Below, one piece after another: positions 8,762-17,561 of a stretch of DNA of 64,000 nt; within the stretch, counting starts at the first letter, position 1, and each line of letters starts with the position of its first letter. Position numbers and translations under genes: made by a program. The stretch is from Amycolatopsis dendrobii (lineage in GTDB: Bacteria > Actinomycetota > Actinomycetes > Mycobacteriales > Pseudonocardiaceae). Location: contig NZ_JACGZW010000003.1 in assembly GCF_014145675.1 (NCBI RefSeq), positions 124,001 through 188,000 on the forward strand. Direction: 5' to 3'. The notes below the pieces were generated by a model. That model searched no databases. It worked only from the letters and a program-made list of their open reading frames with translations, and was not told the DNA's origin.

Positions 8762-9901
8762 GTGCACCTCTCCTGGCTCGACGGCAGCCCCGATGCCCTC
8801 GCCGCCCTCGACGCCGCCCTCACGGCCGCTCTCGACGGCGGCCCCGCCGTGCTGCCCCTGAACTCCGCAGACCCGTCGGCTCCCGCGTTGCTCGAGGCGA
8901 TGGCCCCGGAACAGCCGGTCGAGCCGGACACCGCCGTGGTGATCGCCACGTCCGGGTCCACCGGAGCGCCGAAGGGAGTGCTGCTGTCCCCGCGCGCGCT
9001 CATCGCGTCCGCGACGGCCACGCACGCCCGGCTCGGCGGCCCCGGACACTGGCTGCTCGCCACCCCTGCGCATTACATCGGTGGCCTGCAAGTCCTGATC
9101 CGAGCGCGGCTCGCGGGCACGAAACCGGCTTTCCTGACCGGCACCGGCTTCCGTCCCGATGAGTTCGCCGCGGCGGCCGCGCCCGTGCTGGCGGAGAACG
9201 GCCCTCGCTACACCGCGCTCGTCCCGACCCAACTGGTGCGGCTCCTCGATGACGGCGGCGCTGGCCTTGCCGCTGCGAAGGCGTTCGACGGCATCATCCT
9301 GGGCGCCGCCGCGACCTCGCCTGCGCTGCGCGCGCAAGCGGCCGAGGAAGGCGTGCGGATCATCCCGTCGTACGGCATGAGCGAGACCGCCAGCGGCTGC
9401 GTCTACGACGGCGTCCCGCTCGACGGTGTCCGCGTGGAGCCCGATGCTGACGAGCGCCTGTGGATCTCCGGCCCGGTCCTGTCGCACGGCTACCGCCTCG
9501 CCCCGGAACTGACCGCGGAGTCGTTCCGGGACGGCTCTTTCCGCACCTCCGACCGCGGCCGCCTGCTGCCCGACGGACGGATCGAGGTGCTCGGACGCGC
9601 GGACGACGTCATCAACACCGGCGGGGTCAAGGTGTCCGCCGCCGCGATCGAACGCCTGCTCGGCGCACAGCCCGGGGTGCGGGACGCGTGTGTGGTCGGC
9701 ATTCCAGATCCGCAGTGGGGCGAGGCAGTGGTCGCGATGGTGGTGGCTTCAACCGACGAGGCTGCGCTGCGGGCTGCGGTCCGGGCTGAACTGGGTGCTG
9801 CCGCGACGCCGAAACGCATCGAGTTCGTGAGCGAGTTGCCCCTGCGCGGGCCGGGAAAGATCGACCGCCAGGCAGTGGCCGCCGCCCTCCGAACGCGCTG
9901 A
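8762..9901 (+). CDS. menE: o-succinylbenzoate-CoA ligase
   Basis: A 379-residue ANL-superfamily adenylating enzyme that activates o-succinylbenzoate with ATP and CoA. The P-loop-like motif VIATSGSTGAPKGVLLS is at 60-76, PSYGMSETASGCVYDG carries the A5 motif, and FRTSDRGRLLPDGRIEVLGRADDVI the hinge aspartate and A8 region. The A10 lysine is near the C-terminus in LPLRGPGKIDRQAV. It is shorter than most ANL enzymes, as usual for actinobacterial MenE. The start is GTG with GGAGG about 8 nt upstream. Confidence 0.93.
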   Translation: MHLSWLDGSPDALAALDAALTAALDGGPAVLPLNSADPSAPALLEAMAPEQPVEPDTAVVIATSGSTGAPKGVLLSPRALIASATATHARLGGPGHWLLATPAHYIGGLQVLIRARLAGTKPAFLTGTGFRPDEFAAAAAPVLAENGPRYTALVPTQLVRLLDDGGAGLAAAKAFDGIILGAAATSPALRAQAAEEGVRIIPSYGMSETASGCVYDGVPLDGVRVEPDADERLWISGPVLSHGYRLAPELTAESFRDGSFRTSDRGRLLPDGRIEVLGRADDVINTGGVKVSAAAIERLLGAQPGVRDACVVGIPDPQWGEAVVAMVVASTDEAALRAAVRAELGAAATPKRIEFVSELPLRGPGKIDRQAVAAALRTR

Positions 9902-9939
9902 ACGGGTTCACCGAACGGGTGAAGATCGCATGGCGTTGA

Positions 9940-10818
9940 ATGGACCCCATGGCGACAGTCAGTGAGTGGATCGAAGGCGCTCGGCCGAGGACGCTGCCGA
10001 ACGCGATCGCGCCGGTCGTGGCGGGCGTCGGGGCGGCGATCGCGCTCGACGGGTTCTCCTGGTTACGGTCGCTGCTCGCCTTGCTGGTCGCGTTGTCGCT
10101 GATCATCGGCGTGAACTTCGCCAACGACTACTCCGACGGCATTCGCGGCACCGACGAACACCGCGTCGGCCCGCTGCGGCTCGTCGGTTCCGGGGCCGCG
10201 AATCCGAAGGCCGTGCTGCGTGCCGCGCTGACCTCGCTCGGTTTGGCCGGAGTGCTCGGCCTGACGCTCGTCGCGCTGAGCGGATACTGGTGGCTGCTCG
10301 CGATGGGCGCGCTGTGCATCCTCGGCGCCTGGTTCTACACCGGCGGCAAAAAGCCTTACGGCTACTACGGTTTGGGCGAGATCGCGGTCTTCGTGTTCTT
10401 CGGTCTGGCCGGCGTCCTCGGCACGGTTTACGTCCAGGCCGGTCGCGTCAGCGGGGACGCGCTGGGCTGCGCGGTAGCGGTCGGCTCGTTCTCGATGGCG
10501 GTGCTGGTCGCGAACAACCTGCGCGACATTCCCACCGACATCGAGTCCGGCAAGCACACCCTTGCGACCCGCATGGGCGACGGCGGCACGCGAAAGCTCT
10601 ACCTGACCCTGGTGACGGTTCCGTACGCGCTCACCGTGCTGATGGGGATCTGGCACCCGCTGCTGTTCATCACCTTCGTGACCGCGCCGCTGCTGCTGAA
10701 GCCGATCAAGGCCGTCGGCGGTGGCGGCAAGGGGCGGGAGCTGATCCCGGCCCTGCGTGACACCGGCATGGCGATGCTGGCCTGGGCGGTGCTGAGCGCG
10801 GTCGCGCTGGCGCTCTAA
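9940..10818 (+). CDS. menA: 1,4-dihydroxy-2-naphthoate polyprenyltransferase
   Basis: A 292-residue UbiA-family membrane prenyltransferase that makes demethylmenaquinone. The first aspartate motif is NFANDYSDGIRGTD (about 66-79), the second NNLRDIPTDIESGKHTLATR (about 189-208); both bind Mg-diphosphate. Eight or nine membrane segments are visible. Start may be ATG 9940 or ATG 9949 (MATVSEWIEGARP); the latter gives the usual N-terminus. The stop overlaps the converging AraC gene by 4 bp. Confidence 0.93.
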   Translation: MDPMATVSEWIEGARPRTLPNAIAPVVAGVGAAIALDGFSWLRSLLALLVALSLIIGVNFANDYSDGIRGTDEHRVGPLRLVGSGAANPKAVLRAALTSLGLAGVLGLTLVALSGYWWLLAMGALCILGAWFYTGGKKPYGYYGLGEIAVFVFFGLAGVLGTVYVQAGRVSGDALGCAVAVGSFSMAVLVANNLRDIPTDIESGKHTLATRMGDGGTRKLYLTLVTVPYALTVLMGIWHPLLFITFVTAPLLLKPIKAVGGGGKGRELIPALRDTGMAMLAWAVLSAVALAL

Positions 10819-11585
10819 AGGCCGCTCCGATACCGCCCCGGCGTCGTCCCGATGACGGCGGTGAACGCCGCGATGAAGCCGCTGGGATTGGCCCAGCCAC
10901 AGGCGTAAGCAGTGCGGACGGTGTCGTGACCGTCGGCGAGCAGAACCAGTGCGTGGTAAATCCGGAGCTGAGTGCGCCACTCGTAGAAGGTCATGCCGAG
11001 TTCGTTGTGGAACAGCCTGCTGAGGGTGCGCGCGCTGGCTCCGATCGACTTCCCGAGTTCGGCGAGAGTGGCGTTGTCCGCCGGATTCTCGTGCAACCTC
11101 TCGGCGATCGCCCGCAGCCGGTCGTCCCGGGGCGCGGGCAGTTGCAGCGGCGGGTCGGGTGCTTCGCGGAGTTCGTCGACGAGGACCCGGTGGAGCCGAG
11201 TGAGCGCGGAGCCGCGGTAGCCGGCGCCCTCGTAATTGTGCGGGCCGGTCAGCGCGAGCAGGACCTCGCGAGCCAGGCCGGAGGTCCGGAACACGGCCGG
11301 ACGGTCCGAGATGAGCCGGGCCAAGGACGGCGCGAGGAAGACGATCCGGATGTCGGTGTCGCCGTGCGCGCGGTGGAAATGCGGGAACCCAGCGGGCGTC
11401 CAGGCGACTCGGTTGGCGGGCGCGAGCGACGTGCCGTACTCGGTCTGCACGACGAGAACGCCGCGAGCCGCGTAGACCAGGTGGCCTCGCTCGTGTGACT
11501 GCAGTTCGCTGGTTTCGCCGGAGGGCCAGAGGTGCCTGCCGCCGGAGGGCCACAGGTACGAGGTGATTTGGCGGGGAACGGGCAT
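10815..11585 (-). CDS. AraC-family transcriptional regulator with cupin sensor domain
   Basis: A 256-residue regulator. The N-terminal cupin-like domain contains ERGHLVYAARGVLVVQTEYG and ends near residue 130. The C-terminal double HTH includes TLAELGKSIGASARTLSRLF and the second helix motif CGWANPSGFIAAFTAVIGTT, followed by PGRYRS. ATG 11585 is chosen because cupin similarity starts right after it. Near the N-terminus LWPSGGRH/LWPSGETS is a 24-nt tandem duplication. It is divergent from an alpha/beta hydrolase across 87 bp, its likely target. Confidence 0.88.
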   Translation of the reverse strand: MPVPRQITSYLWPSGGRHLWPSGETSELQSHERGHLVYAARGVLVVQTEYGTSLAPANRVAWTPAGFPHFHRAHGDTDIRIVFLAPSLARLISDRPAVFRTSGLAREVLLALTGPHNYEGAGYRGSALTRLHRVLVDELREAPDPPLQLPAPRDDRLRAIAERLHENPADNATLAELGKSIGASARTLSRLFHNELGMTFYEWRTQLRIYHALVLLADGHDTVRTAYACGWANPSGFIAAFTAVIGTTPGRYRSGL

Positions 11586-11672
11586 CAGGTGGCATTCTAG
11601 CGTTAACAAGCCAGGTGGAGTTCTTGAAAGGCTTTCTCTCGAAGAAGCTGTTGCGGCTCAAGGGAGAAATGC

Positions 11673-12341
11673 ATGTCGACGTTCGTTCTCGTGCCCGGTG
11701 CTTGGCACGGTGGCTGGGTATTCGAGGCGGTGGTGCCGCTGCTGGAGCGCGCCGGGCACACCGCGCACGCCTTGACCCTGACCGGTCTGCGTCCGGACGA
11801 CGACGCCGCGACGGTCGCGGGCGCCAACCTCGACACCCACGCCGACGACGTAGTGGACCTGCTCGATCGCGCCGACATCACCGACGCGACGCTCGTCGGC
11901 CACAGCTACGGCGGGATGGTGATCGCCGCCGCGGCCGACCGGGCAGGCGGCCGGGTCTCCCGCGTCGTGCATCTCGACGGCTACGTGCCCGACGACGGCG
12001 ATTCGTGCTGGTCATCGACCACCGAGGCGTACCGGCAGGCGTTCGTGACCGGTGCCGCGGACACCGGGTACGCCGTGCGCCCGCCGGAACGCGACGGCCG
12101 GGATGCCCGGCGCCGTCCGCATCCGCTCGCCTCGCTGCTCCAGACGATCCAGCTCACCGGGGAGTTCGCCAAGGTCCCCCGGCGCGAGTTCGTCTACTGC
12201 TCCGGATGGGAAGGCACGCCCTTCGCCGAACTCCGGAACCGGCTCGAAGCCGACCCGCGGTGGCAGGTCCACGTTCTCCCCACCGCCCACAACGCGATGC
12301 GCGAAGACCCGGAAGGCGTCGCGAAACTGCTGAACGACTAA
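11673..12341 (+). CDS. Alpha/beta hydrolase, EstC-like
   Basis: A 222-residue small hydrolase. VPGAWHGGWVFEAVVPLLE (7-25) is the oxyanion-hole region, GHSYGGM (about 76-82) carries the nucleophile serine, and PTAHNAMREDP near the end the catalytic histidine. This is the group often annotated as salicylate-esterase or EstC-like. An RBS (GGGAG) lies just upstream. It is divergent from the AraC regulator, which probably controls it. Its stop codon overlaps the stop of a degenerate Cds1 fragment on the other strand. Substrate unknown. Confidence 0.85.
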   Translation: MSTFVLVPGAWHGGWVFEAVVPLLERAGHTAHALTLTGLRPDDDAATVAGANLDTHADDVVDLLDRADITDATLVGHSYGGMVIAAAADRAGGRVSRVVHLDGYVPDDGDSCWSSTTEAYRQAFVTGAADTGYAVRPPERDGRDARRRPHPLASLLQTIQLTGEFAKVPRREFVYCSGWEGTPFAELRNRLEADPRWQVHVLPTAHNAMREDPEGVAKLLND

Positions 12342-12418
12342 CCCTGGAACTGGCCGGTGGGCAGGGACTCGTCGAACCGAGCCAGGTCGCGCCTCTGCTC
12401 ACCGAACCGTTCATCTGA
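12338..12418 (-). pseudogene. Degenerate C-terminal fragment of a Cds1-like PLP enzyme
   Basis: Reading the complement from 12418 gives about 26 codons, SDERFGEQRRDLA then RFDESLPTGQFQG and a stop. The last residues of the intact gene at 14626-15702 read [17 protein letters not shown], then [13 protein letters not shown] and a stop. The match covers SDE, GEQ, DLA, RFDE and TG.F, with a 12-nt in-frame gap. Similarity stops abruptly upstream of SDE, where an in-frame stop occurs. This is a relic of an older or partial cds1 copy left when the ALDH/TetR pair entered or the locus duplicated. Confidence 0.75.
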
Positions 12419-12454
12419 AGCCGATCAGCCGGGACGGCACCGAGCGCGGCAGCT

Positions 12455-13894
12455 CTAGCGACCGACCGCGATCGCCTGCCACTCCACGAACTCCGCCAGC
12501 CCGTGCGAGCCGTACTCGCGGCCGACCCCGCTCGCCTTGAACCCGCCGAACGGAGCGTTCCCGTGCCGCGGCGCGCCGTTGACGTGGAAGGTGCCGGTCC
12601 GCACCGCACGCGCGATCTCGACCCCGTGCTCGGCGTCGGCCGTCCACACGCCGCCGCTCAGCCCGTAGTCGGAGTCGTTCGCGAGCCGGATCGCCTCGTC
12701 CTCGGTGTCGAACGGGATCACCACGAGCACCGGCCCGAAGATCTCCTCCCGCGCGATCCGCATGTCGTTCGTGACGTCGGCGAACACTGTCGGGCGCACG
12801 TAAAACCCGTTCGCCAGTTCGGGATTCGCGAGCGGCTCGGCGCCGCCCGCCGCGATCCGCGCACCCTCCTCGACGCCCAGCCGCAGGTACGACAGCACGC
12901 GCTCGTACTGGTCGCGGCGCACGATCGGCCCGACGAAGGTGTCCGGCTTCGCCGGGTCGCCGACTACGAGTCCGTCGGCCATTTCCGCGAGCGCGGCCAC
13001 GACCTCGGCGTACCGCTCGCGCGCGGCGAAGATCCGCGTGTGGGCCACGCACATCTCGCCGTTGTTGGCGAACGTCGCGGTCCGGATCCCTTCGGCCACG
13101 GTCTTCGGGTCCGCGTCCGCGAGCACGATCGCCGCGGACTTTCCGCCGAGCTCCAGCCCGACACGTTTGAACTGTTCTCCCGCGAGCGACGCGATCCGCC
13201 GTCCGGCCGCCGTCGAGCCGGTGAACGAAATCTTGTCCACGCCAGGGTGCGTCACCAGGTACTCGCTGACGTCGCGGTCCGCCGCGAACACGCTCACCAC
13301 GCCGTCGGGGAATCCCGCCTCGGCGAAGATCTCCGCCAGCACCATCGCGTCGAGCGGGGTTTCCGGGGCCGCCTTCAGCAGCACCGGGTTGCCCGCCAGC
13401 AACGCCGGGATCAGCTTCACCAGCGCGGCCGAATGCGGCGAGTTCCACGGGATCACCGCCGCCACCACGCCGACCGGCGCGGCGCGCACGATCGTCCGGT
13501 TGCCGGCCTCGTCGGTCAGCGTCTCCTCCCAGGCGAACTCGCGCGCGGTCTCGAGCCACGCGGCCGTGCGCTCGGGAAGGTTGTGCTGAGTCCAGCCGGT
13601 GAACCAGTTCGGCGAGCCGTTCTCCGCGGTGATCAGTTCGGCGATTTCGTCGGCTCGGGCGGCGTGGAGTTCGTTGAACCGCTCGACCAGGCGCAGGCGC
13701 TCGGCTAACGGAGTTCTCCCCCACGGTTCGAGCGCCCGCCGAGCCGCCGCCACCGCACGGTCGACGTCCGCCGTCGAAGCCTTCGGCGCGGTGCCCACCA
13801 GCGCCCGGTCGTGCGGCGATCGGACTTCGAAGGTGTCGGTCGTCGCGGGCTCGGTCCAGCGGCCGCCGAGGAAGAGCTGGTCGTAGGTACGCAT
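12455..13894 (-). CDS. NAD(P)-dependent aldehyde dehydrogenase
   Basis: A 479-residue ALDH-superfamily enzyme of the usual length. VIPWNSPHSAALVKLIPALL is the conserved Asn/Lys region, FTGSTAAGRRI the nucleotide-binding turn, ELGGKSAAIVLADAD the general-base glutamate, and ATFANNGEMCVAHTR the catalytic cysteine. EEIFGPVLVVIPFD is the C-terminal cofactor motif. The gene is divergent from a TetR regulator, with three operator-like repeats between them. It probably oxidises a specific aldehyde sensed by that regulator; the substrate is unknown. Confidence 0.92.
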   Translation of the reverse strand: MRTYDQLFLGGRWTEPATTDTFEVRSPHDRALVGTAPKASTADVDRAVAAARRALEPWGRTPLAERLRLVERFNELHAARADEIAELITAENGSPNWFTGWTQHNLPERTAAWLETAREFAWEETLTDEAGNRTIVRAAPVGVVAAVIPWNSPHSAALVKLIPALLAGNPVLLKAAPETPLDAMVLAEIFAEAGFPDGVVSVFAADRDVSEYLVTHPGVDKISFTGSTAAGRRIASLAGEQFKRVGLELGGKSAAIVLADADPKTVAEGIRTATFANNGEMCVAHTRIFAARERYAEVVAALAEMADGLVVGDPAKPDTFVGPIVRRDQYERVLSYLRLGVEEGARIAAGGAEPLANPELANGFYVRPTVFADVTNDMRIAREEIFGPVLVVIPFDTEDEAIRLANDSDYGLSGGVWTADAEHGVEIARAVRTGTFHVNGAPRHGNAPFGGFKASGVGREYGSHGLAEFVEWQAIAVGR

Positions 13895-13913
13895 CAGGAT
13901 CTCCTGCCGAAGA

Positions 13914-13991
13914 GTTAACGGAACACTGCTCTCTTGTTCTCGAAGTTAACAGGACGCTGTTCTTTTAGCAAGAGAGCAGTGTCCTGTTACA
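13914..13991. promoter_or_regulatory. Three-copy operator in the ALDH/TetR divergent promoter
   Basis: Three copies of a 20-bp element near GTTAACAGGACACTGCTCTC: 13914-13933 and 13945-13964 on the + strand, 13972-13991 inverted. The outer two produce a perfect 14-bp inverted repeat (13923-13936 and 13969-13982). They cover most of the 106-bp intergenic region and are the obvious binding sites for the adjacent TetR protein, controlling both genes. Confidence 0.75.
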
Positions 13992-14000
13992 CTGCGAGGC

Positions 14001-14648
14001 GTGTCCGACTTCCAGCGCGCCCGCAGCCCCGAGCAGGTGGAAGCCCGCCGCGAGGCGATCCTCGACGTGGCCGAAGAGCTGATGACGGAGTCGTCCGTCG
14101 GCGAAATCAGCATGCGCGAACTGGCCCGCCGGGTAGGCCTGTCGGCGTCGAACGTCGCGCGCTACTTCCCCACGCGGGAGGCCGTCTACCTGGAGGTGCT
14201 CGACCGTGCCCGCGGCGCGTGGCTCGACTCGCTCACCCTCGACGGCGATCTCTCGGAGGTCGCCGCGACCATCGCCGCTTCCCTAGCCGCGCGGCCAATC
14301 CTGTGCGAACTGATCAGCGTGCTGGCGAACGTGCTGGAGCGGAATGTCTCGACGGAGATCGCGCTGGACTACAAGCTGCGGTCGGCGAAGCACAACGCCC
14401 GCACCGCCGACCTGCTGCACGCCGCGCTGCCCGGCCTTTCCGCGGAGACCGCGCAAGAACTGTCGGCCGCGATCTTCATGTTCACCGCGGGAATGTGGCC
14501 GCTGGCGCACCCGAACGAAGCGGTCCGGGAAGCCATCAAGGATCCTCGCCTCGCCGGCTCCCGCCTCGACTTCGAGAACCGGTTGCGCCGGTTGATCGTC
14601 GTGCTGACGCTTGGCTACCAGGAAGCTAGGCGTCGAACCGGCCAGTGA
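14001..14648 (+). CDS. TetR-family transcriptional regulator
   Basis: A 215-residue TetR repressor starting at GTG 14001. The N-terminal HTH runs through [35 protein letters not shown] and [12 protein letters not shown] (about 17-70), followed by an all-helical ligand domain. It is divergent from the aldehyde dehydrogenase and likely represses both itself and that gene through the repeats at 13914-13991. Its 3' end overlaps the convergent cds1-like gene by 23 bp. Confidence 0.9.
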   Translation: MSDFQRARSPEQVEARREAILDVAEELMTESSVGEISMRELARRVGLSASNVARYFPTREAVYLEVLDRARGAWLDSLTLDGDLSEVAATIAASLAARPILCELISVLANVLERNVSTEIALDYKLRSAKHNARTADLLHAALPGLSAETAQELSAAIFMFTAGMWPLAHPNEAVREAIKDPRLAGSRLDFENRLRRLIVVLTLGYQEARRRTGQ

Positions 14649-15702
14649 GCAGGAACTCGTCGAACCGCGCCCGGTACGGCGCGAGGTCGATCCCCTGCTC
14701 GCCGAGCCATTCGTCCGAGTAGTACGTGTTCGCGTACCGCTCGCCGCCGTCGCACAGCAGCGTCACCACCGAGCCCGCCTGGCCGTCCGCCAGCATCCGC
14801 GAGATCAACTGGAACGCGCCGTACAGGTTGGTTCCGGTCGAGCCGCCCGCCCAGTGTCCGGTGCGGTCGCGCAGCAAGCGGATCGCCGCCAGGGAACCGG
14901 CGTCGGGCACCTGGAACATCTCGTCGATCACGCCGGGCACGAAAGACGGTTCGCAGCGCGGCCGTCCGATGCCTTCGATCCGCGACGGCATGCCGGTCGC
15001 GTAGTCGGCCGCGCCGGTTTCCCACGCGCCGTAGAACGACGAGTTTTCCGGGTCCACCACGCAGATCTTCGTGGTGTGCCGCTTGTACCGGACGTAGCGG
15101 CCGAACGTCGCGCTCGTCCCGCCGGTGCCCGCACCGACGACGATCCACGACGGCACCGGATGGCGTTCGGCGCGCATCTGCGCGAACACCGATTCGGCGA
15201 TGTTGTTGTTGCCGCGCCAGTCGGTCGCGCGCTCGGCGTAGGTGAACTGGTCGAGGTAATGCCCGTTGCACTCGGCGGCAAGCCGCTCGGCCTCCGGGTA
15301 CATCGCCGGGGCCGCGTCGACGTAATGGCATTCGCCGCCGTAGAACTCGATGAGCGCGATCTTTTCCTTGCTCGTCCGCCGCGGCACGACGGTCACGAAC
15401 CGCAGGCCGAGCATCCGCGCGAAGTACGCCTCGGACACCGCCGTCGAGCCGCTGGACGCCTCGACCAGCACGGTGTCCGGGCCGATGTGCCCGTTGACCA
15501 GGCCGTACAGGATCAGCGAACGCGCGAGGCGATGCTTGAGCGAGCCGGTCGGGTGCACCGACTCGTCCTTCAGGTAAAGGTCGATACCCCATTCCGGCGG
15601 CAGCGGGAAAACGTGCAGGTGGGTGTCGGCGCTGCGGTTGGCGTCGGCCTCGATGATCCGGACTGCTTCGCGGACCCAGGCGCGGCTGTGCGGTTTGCTC
15701 AT
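14626..15702 (-). CDS. cds1: PLP-dependent cysteine synthase-family protein, Cds1-like
   Basis: A 358-residue fold-type II PLP enzyme. The Schiff-base lysine is K56 in [28 protein letters not shown] binds the substrate carboxylate, and [15 protein letters not shown] is the phosphate-binding loop. It matches the actinobacterial Cds1 group (M. tuberculosis Rv3684), reported as an L-cysteine desulfhydrase that releases H2S. The start overlaps the DUF4229 gene stop by 4 bp. A decayed copy of its 3' end lies at 12338-12418. Activity is inferred from family. Confidence 0.82.
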   Translation of the reverse strand: MSKPHSRAWVREAVRIIEADANRSADTHLHVFPLPPEWGIDLYLKDESVHPTGSLKHRLARSLILYGLVNGHIGPDTVLVEASSGSTAVSEAYFARMLGLRFVTVVPRRTSKEKIALIEFYGGECHYVDAAPAMYPEAERLAAECNGHYLDQFTYAERATDWRGNNNIAESVFAQMRAERHPVPSWIVVGAGTGGTSATFGRYVRYKRHTTKICVVDPENSSFYGAWETGAADYATGMPSRIEGIGRPRCEPSFVPGVIDEMFQVPDAGSLAAIRLLRDRTGHWAGGSTGTNLYGAFQLISRMLADGQAGSVVTLLCDGGERYANTYYSDEWLGEQGIDLAPYRARFDEFLLTGRFDA

Positions 15703-15989
15703 GCTGCGGAATCGTCGGCCGAGGTCTCGCCGCGCAGCTGCGAACGCAGCTGGGCACGAGCACGCGCGCGGGATTCGTTGCGCTTGGCCAGACCAGCCGT
15801 CACGCGCTGGTTCAGGCCGCGCAGGAGCAGCAGGCCAAGCGGAAGGCCGACGACGAGGCCGATCAGCAAAGAGACCAGCAGCGGCACGCCGATCAGCGAA
15901 AGCACGACCGCGACCACCGCGACGAGCGCGAACCGCGCGATCAAGTACACCGTCAGGTCACGGGGAAGGTGGTCCGGTGTCTCGCTCAC
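15699..15989 (-). CDS. DUF4229 small membrane protein
   Basis: A 96-residue protein with two hydrophobic helices (about 13-35 and 36-58) joined by a tight turn, followed by a basic Arg/Ala-rich tail ([19 protein letters not shown]), the DUF4229 pattern. It begins at GTG 15989 and overlaps cds1 by 4 bp, so translation is probably coupled. Role unknown. Confidence 0.75.
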   Translation of the reverse strand: MSETPDHLPRDLTVYLIARFALVAVVAVVLSLIGVPLLVSLLIGLVVGLPLGLLLLRGLNQRVTAGLAKRNESRARARAQLRSQLRGETSADDSAA

Positions 15990-16000
15990 ACCGAAACAGG

Positions 16001-16474
16001 CTACGCCCCGCTCGGCGAGTCCTCGTCCAGGCCCGCGTTGTTGGGGCGGCCCTCGAACCGGGTGGAGAGCACCACCGTCGTGTTGGTGCGGCCGACGCCG
16101 GGGATGCGGCGCAGCCTGCCGAGGGTGAGCTCCAGCTCGTCGACCGTCGAAACCCGCACCTTTACTACGAAGGCCTCGTCGCCCGCGACCGCGTAACAGC
16201 TCTCCACCTCGGGCAGTTCGCCGAGCGAAGCCGCGACGTCCTCGTCGGTGGCGGTGTCGGTGGGATGGATGCCGACCAGCGCGGTGACGCCGAGTCCGAC
16301 CGTGTTCGGGTCGACCATCGCGTGGTATCCGGTGATCACGCCCGCCGCCTCGAGTTTCCCGACGCGTTCGTGCACCGACGACGCGGAGAGCCCCACCGTC
16401 CGGCCGAGGTCGGCGTAGGTAGCCCGGCCGTTGGCCCGCAGCTCGGCGATGATCTTCCGGTCCAGCTGATCCAC
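16001..16474 (-). CDS. Lrp/AsnC-family regulator
   Basis: A 157-residue regulator. The N-terminal winged HTH starts MDQLDRKIIAELRANGRATY and continues VGLSASSVHERVGKLEAAGVI; the C-terminal RAM domain contains GDEAFVVKVRVSTVDELE and the PGVGRTNTTVVLSTRFEGR strand. Such proteins sense amino acids and form octamers. It is 11 nt upstream of the DUF4229/cds1 pair on the same strand, so it may regulate the cysteine-metabolising gene. The start is GTG 16474. Confidence 0.88.
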   Translation of the reverse strand: MDQLDRKIIAELRANGRATYADLGRTVGLSASSVHERVGKLEAAGVITGYHAMVDPNTVGLGVTALVGIHPTDTATDEDVAASLGELPEVESCYAVAGDEAFVVKVRVSTVDELELTLGRLRRIPGVGRTNTTVVLSTRFEGRPNNAGLDEDSPSGA

Positions 16475-16836
16475 CGGCTCATTATGCGGCGCGTCCCCGC
16501 GACCGGCTCATCCCGGTAGGCCCCGGAATGTCTCCTGCGTCACAGCAACCTCAGCGCCGGACGCCGCCCAGACTCGGCCTTTGCTTGGTCTTTACCCGAA
16601 TCTCGCCGCAGCTGATCGGAAAATACCTGGTCAGCGGGACGCGAGCGGGCCCCGAGCGATCCTGAGAATCTGCTGAGTTATGTCCCTTTTGCACTTTAAG
16701 GGCTCTTTACCCAAGGACAACCGTTCGAGTACCCGACGGGTGAAGTGCCACGATTGCCGCGTTGGCCACCCGGGCGCGACGGGCGAAATCGCCCGATGCC
16801 CCCGGTATAGCAAGTTGGGCGTTAAGGAGGCGGAAA
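16475..16836. other. Non-coding region upstream of bldC
   Basis: 362 bp between the divergent lrp-like gene and bldC. The stretch around 16670-16710 is clearly less GC-rich than its surroundings (TTATGTCCC, TTTGCACTTTAAGGG). No convincing ORF, tRNA or long inverted repeat was seen. It presumably holds the bldC promoter and a long leader ending in the AAGGAGG ribosome site at 16825-16831. Confidence 0.5.
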
Positions 16837-17049
16837 ATGACCGCAACCATGGGCGGACGGTTGCTCACCCCGGGTGAGGTGGCCGCTCTGTTCCGGGTGG
16901 ACCCGAAGACCGTGACCCGCTGGGCCACCGCGGGCCGGATCGGCTCGATCCGGACGCCGGGCGGGCACCGCAGGTTCCGCGAGTCCGAGGTGAACGACCT
17001 TCTGGCCGAGCTCACCACGGACGCGAGCGAGCCGACCCGCAAGATCTGA
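16837..17049 (+). CDS. bldC: BldC-like MerR-type DNA-binding protein
   Basis: A 70-residue protein that is essentially a winged helix: LLTPGEVAALFRVDPKTVTR, then WATAGRIGSIRTPGGHRRFR and a short acidic tail. It matches Streptomyces BldC, a small MerR-like regulator that binds direct repeats cooperatively and delays development. ATG 16837 is fixed by a strong AAGGAGG a few nt upstream; a longer in-frame extension lacks this support. Its gene stands alone, followed by a strong hairpin. Confidence 0.9.
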   Translation: MTATMGGRLLTPGEVAALFRVDPKTVTRWATAGRIGSIRTPGGHRRFRESEVNDLLAELTTDASEPTRKI

Positions 17050-17069
17050 CCAGCGGGTCTCGAACACGC

Positions 17070-17128
17070 CGAAGGGTCGTGACTGGCAAGGGGTGCCTCC
17101 CGCATCGCTTGCCGGTCACGACCCTTCG
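17070..17128. terminator. Hairpin terminator after bldC
   Basis: Arms of 21 bp (17070-17090 and 17108-17128) with one T/C mismatch and a 17-nt loop. It begins 20 nt after the bldC stop. The arm segment GTCGTGACTGGCAAG resembles the arm of family A copy 3 (CTCGTGAGTGGCAAT), so it may be a diverged relative. Confidence 0.75.
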
Positions 17129-17258
17129 CCGCGTTCCGGCCAGTCCCGTAACGTTCTCCGCGACCACCACCCGAGATCGCGATCTCGGCGCCACGGCGGA
17201 AGCCGGGGCGGTCGAATACCGCTAATCTGGGGAGCCAGCACGACGGAAGGACCCGGGC

Positions 17259-17444
17259 ATGATTCCTTTGCTCGCAGCGGTGGGCGCGATCACCATCGCC
17301 GTTCTGTTGTGGCGGGCACTCGGCGCGCAGCGGATCAGCGTCCCGCAGCGCCGCCCGGCCGTCGCTCCCGACGACGATCCCGAATTCCTGCGCAAGCTCT
17401 CCGAACAGCAGCGCAACCGCCCAACGGACGAGAACGACTCCTGA
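17259..17444 (+). CDS. Small single-pass membrane protein
   Basis: 61 residues: one N-terminal membrane helix (MIPLLAAVGAITIAVLLWRA) and a polar, proline- and acid-rich tail (PDDDPEFLRKLSEQQRNRP). ATG 17259 has GGAAGGA about 8 nt upstream. It lies between bldC and the convergent ParA-like gene. No family recognised; it looks like one of the short conserved actinobacterial membrane proteins. Confidence 0.6.
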   Translation: MIPLLAAVGAITIAVLLWRALGAQRISVPQRRPAVAPDDDPEFLRKLSEQQRNRPTDENDS

Positions 17445-17561
17445 GACCCGGGCTCGCCACCACCCGAGATCGCGCCGGTTTCTGGACTGAGCGATGCGAC
17501 CGGCTCCGAGGCCGGGCGAATCGGGAGGGAAGAAACCGGCTGCCCGGCGGAGCCGGGGGAA

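Noticed and set aside
12338-14648. ALDH/TetR pair as a transposon cargo
   Set aside because: No terminal inverted repeats, transposase or target-site duplication seen; only the cds1 3'-end relic supports insertion.
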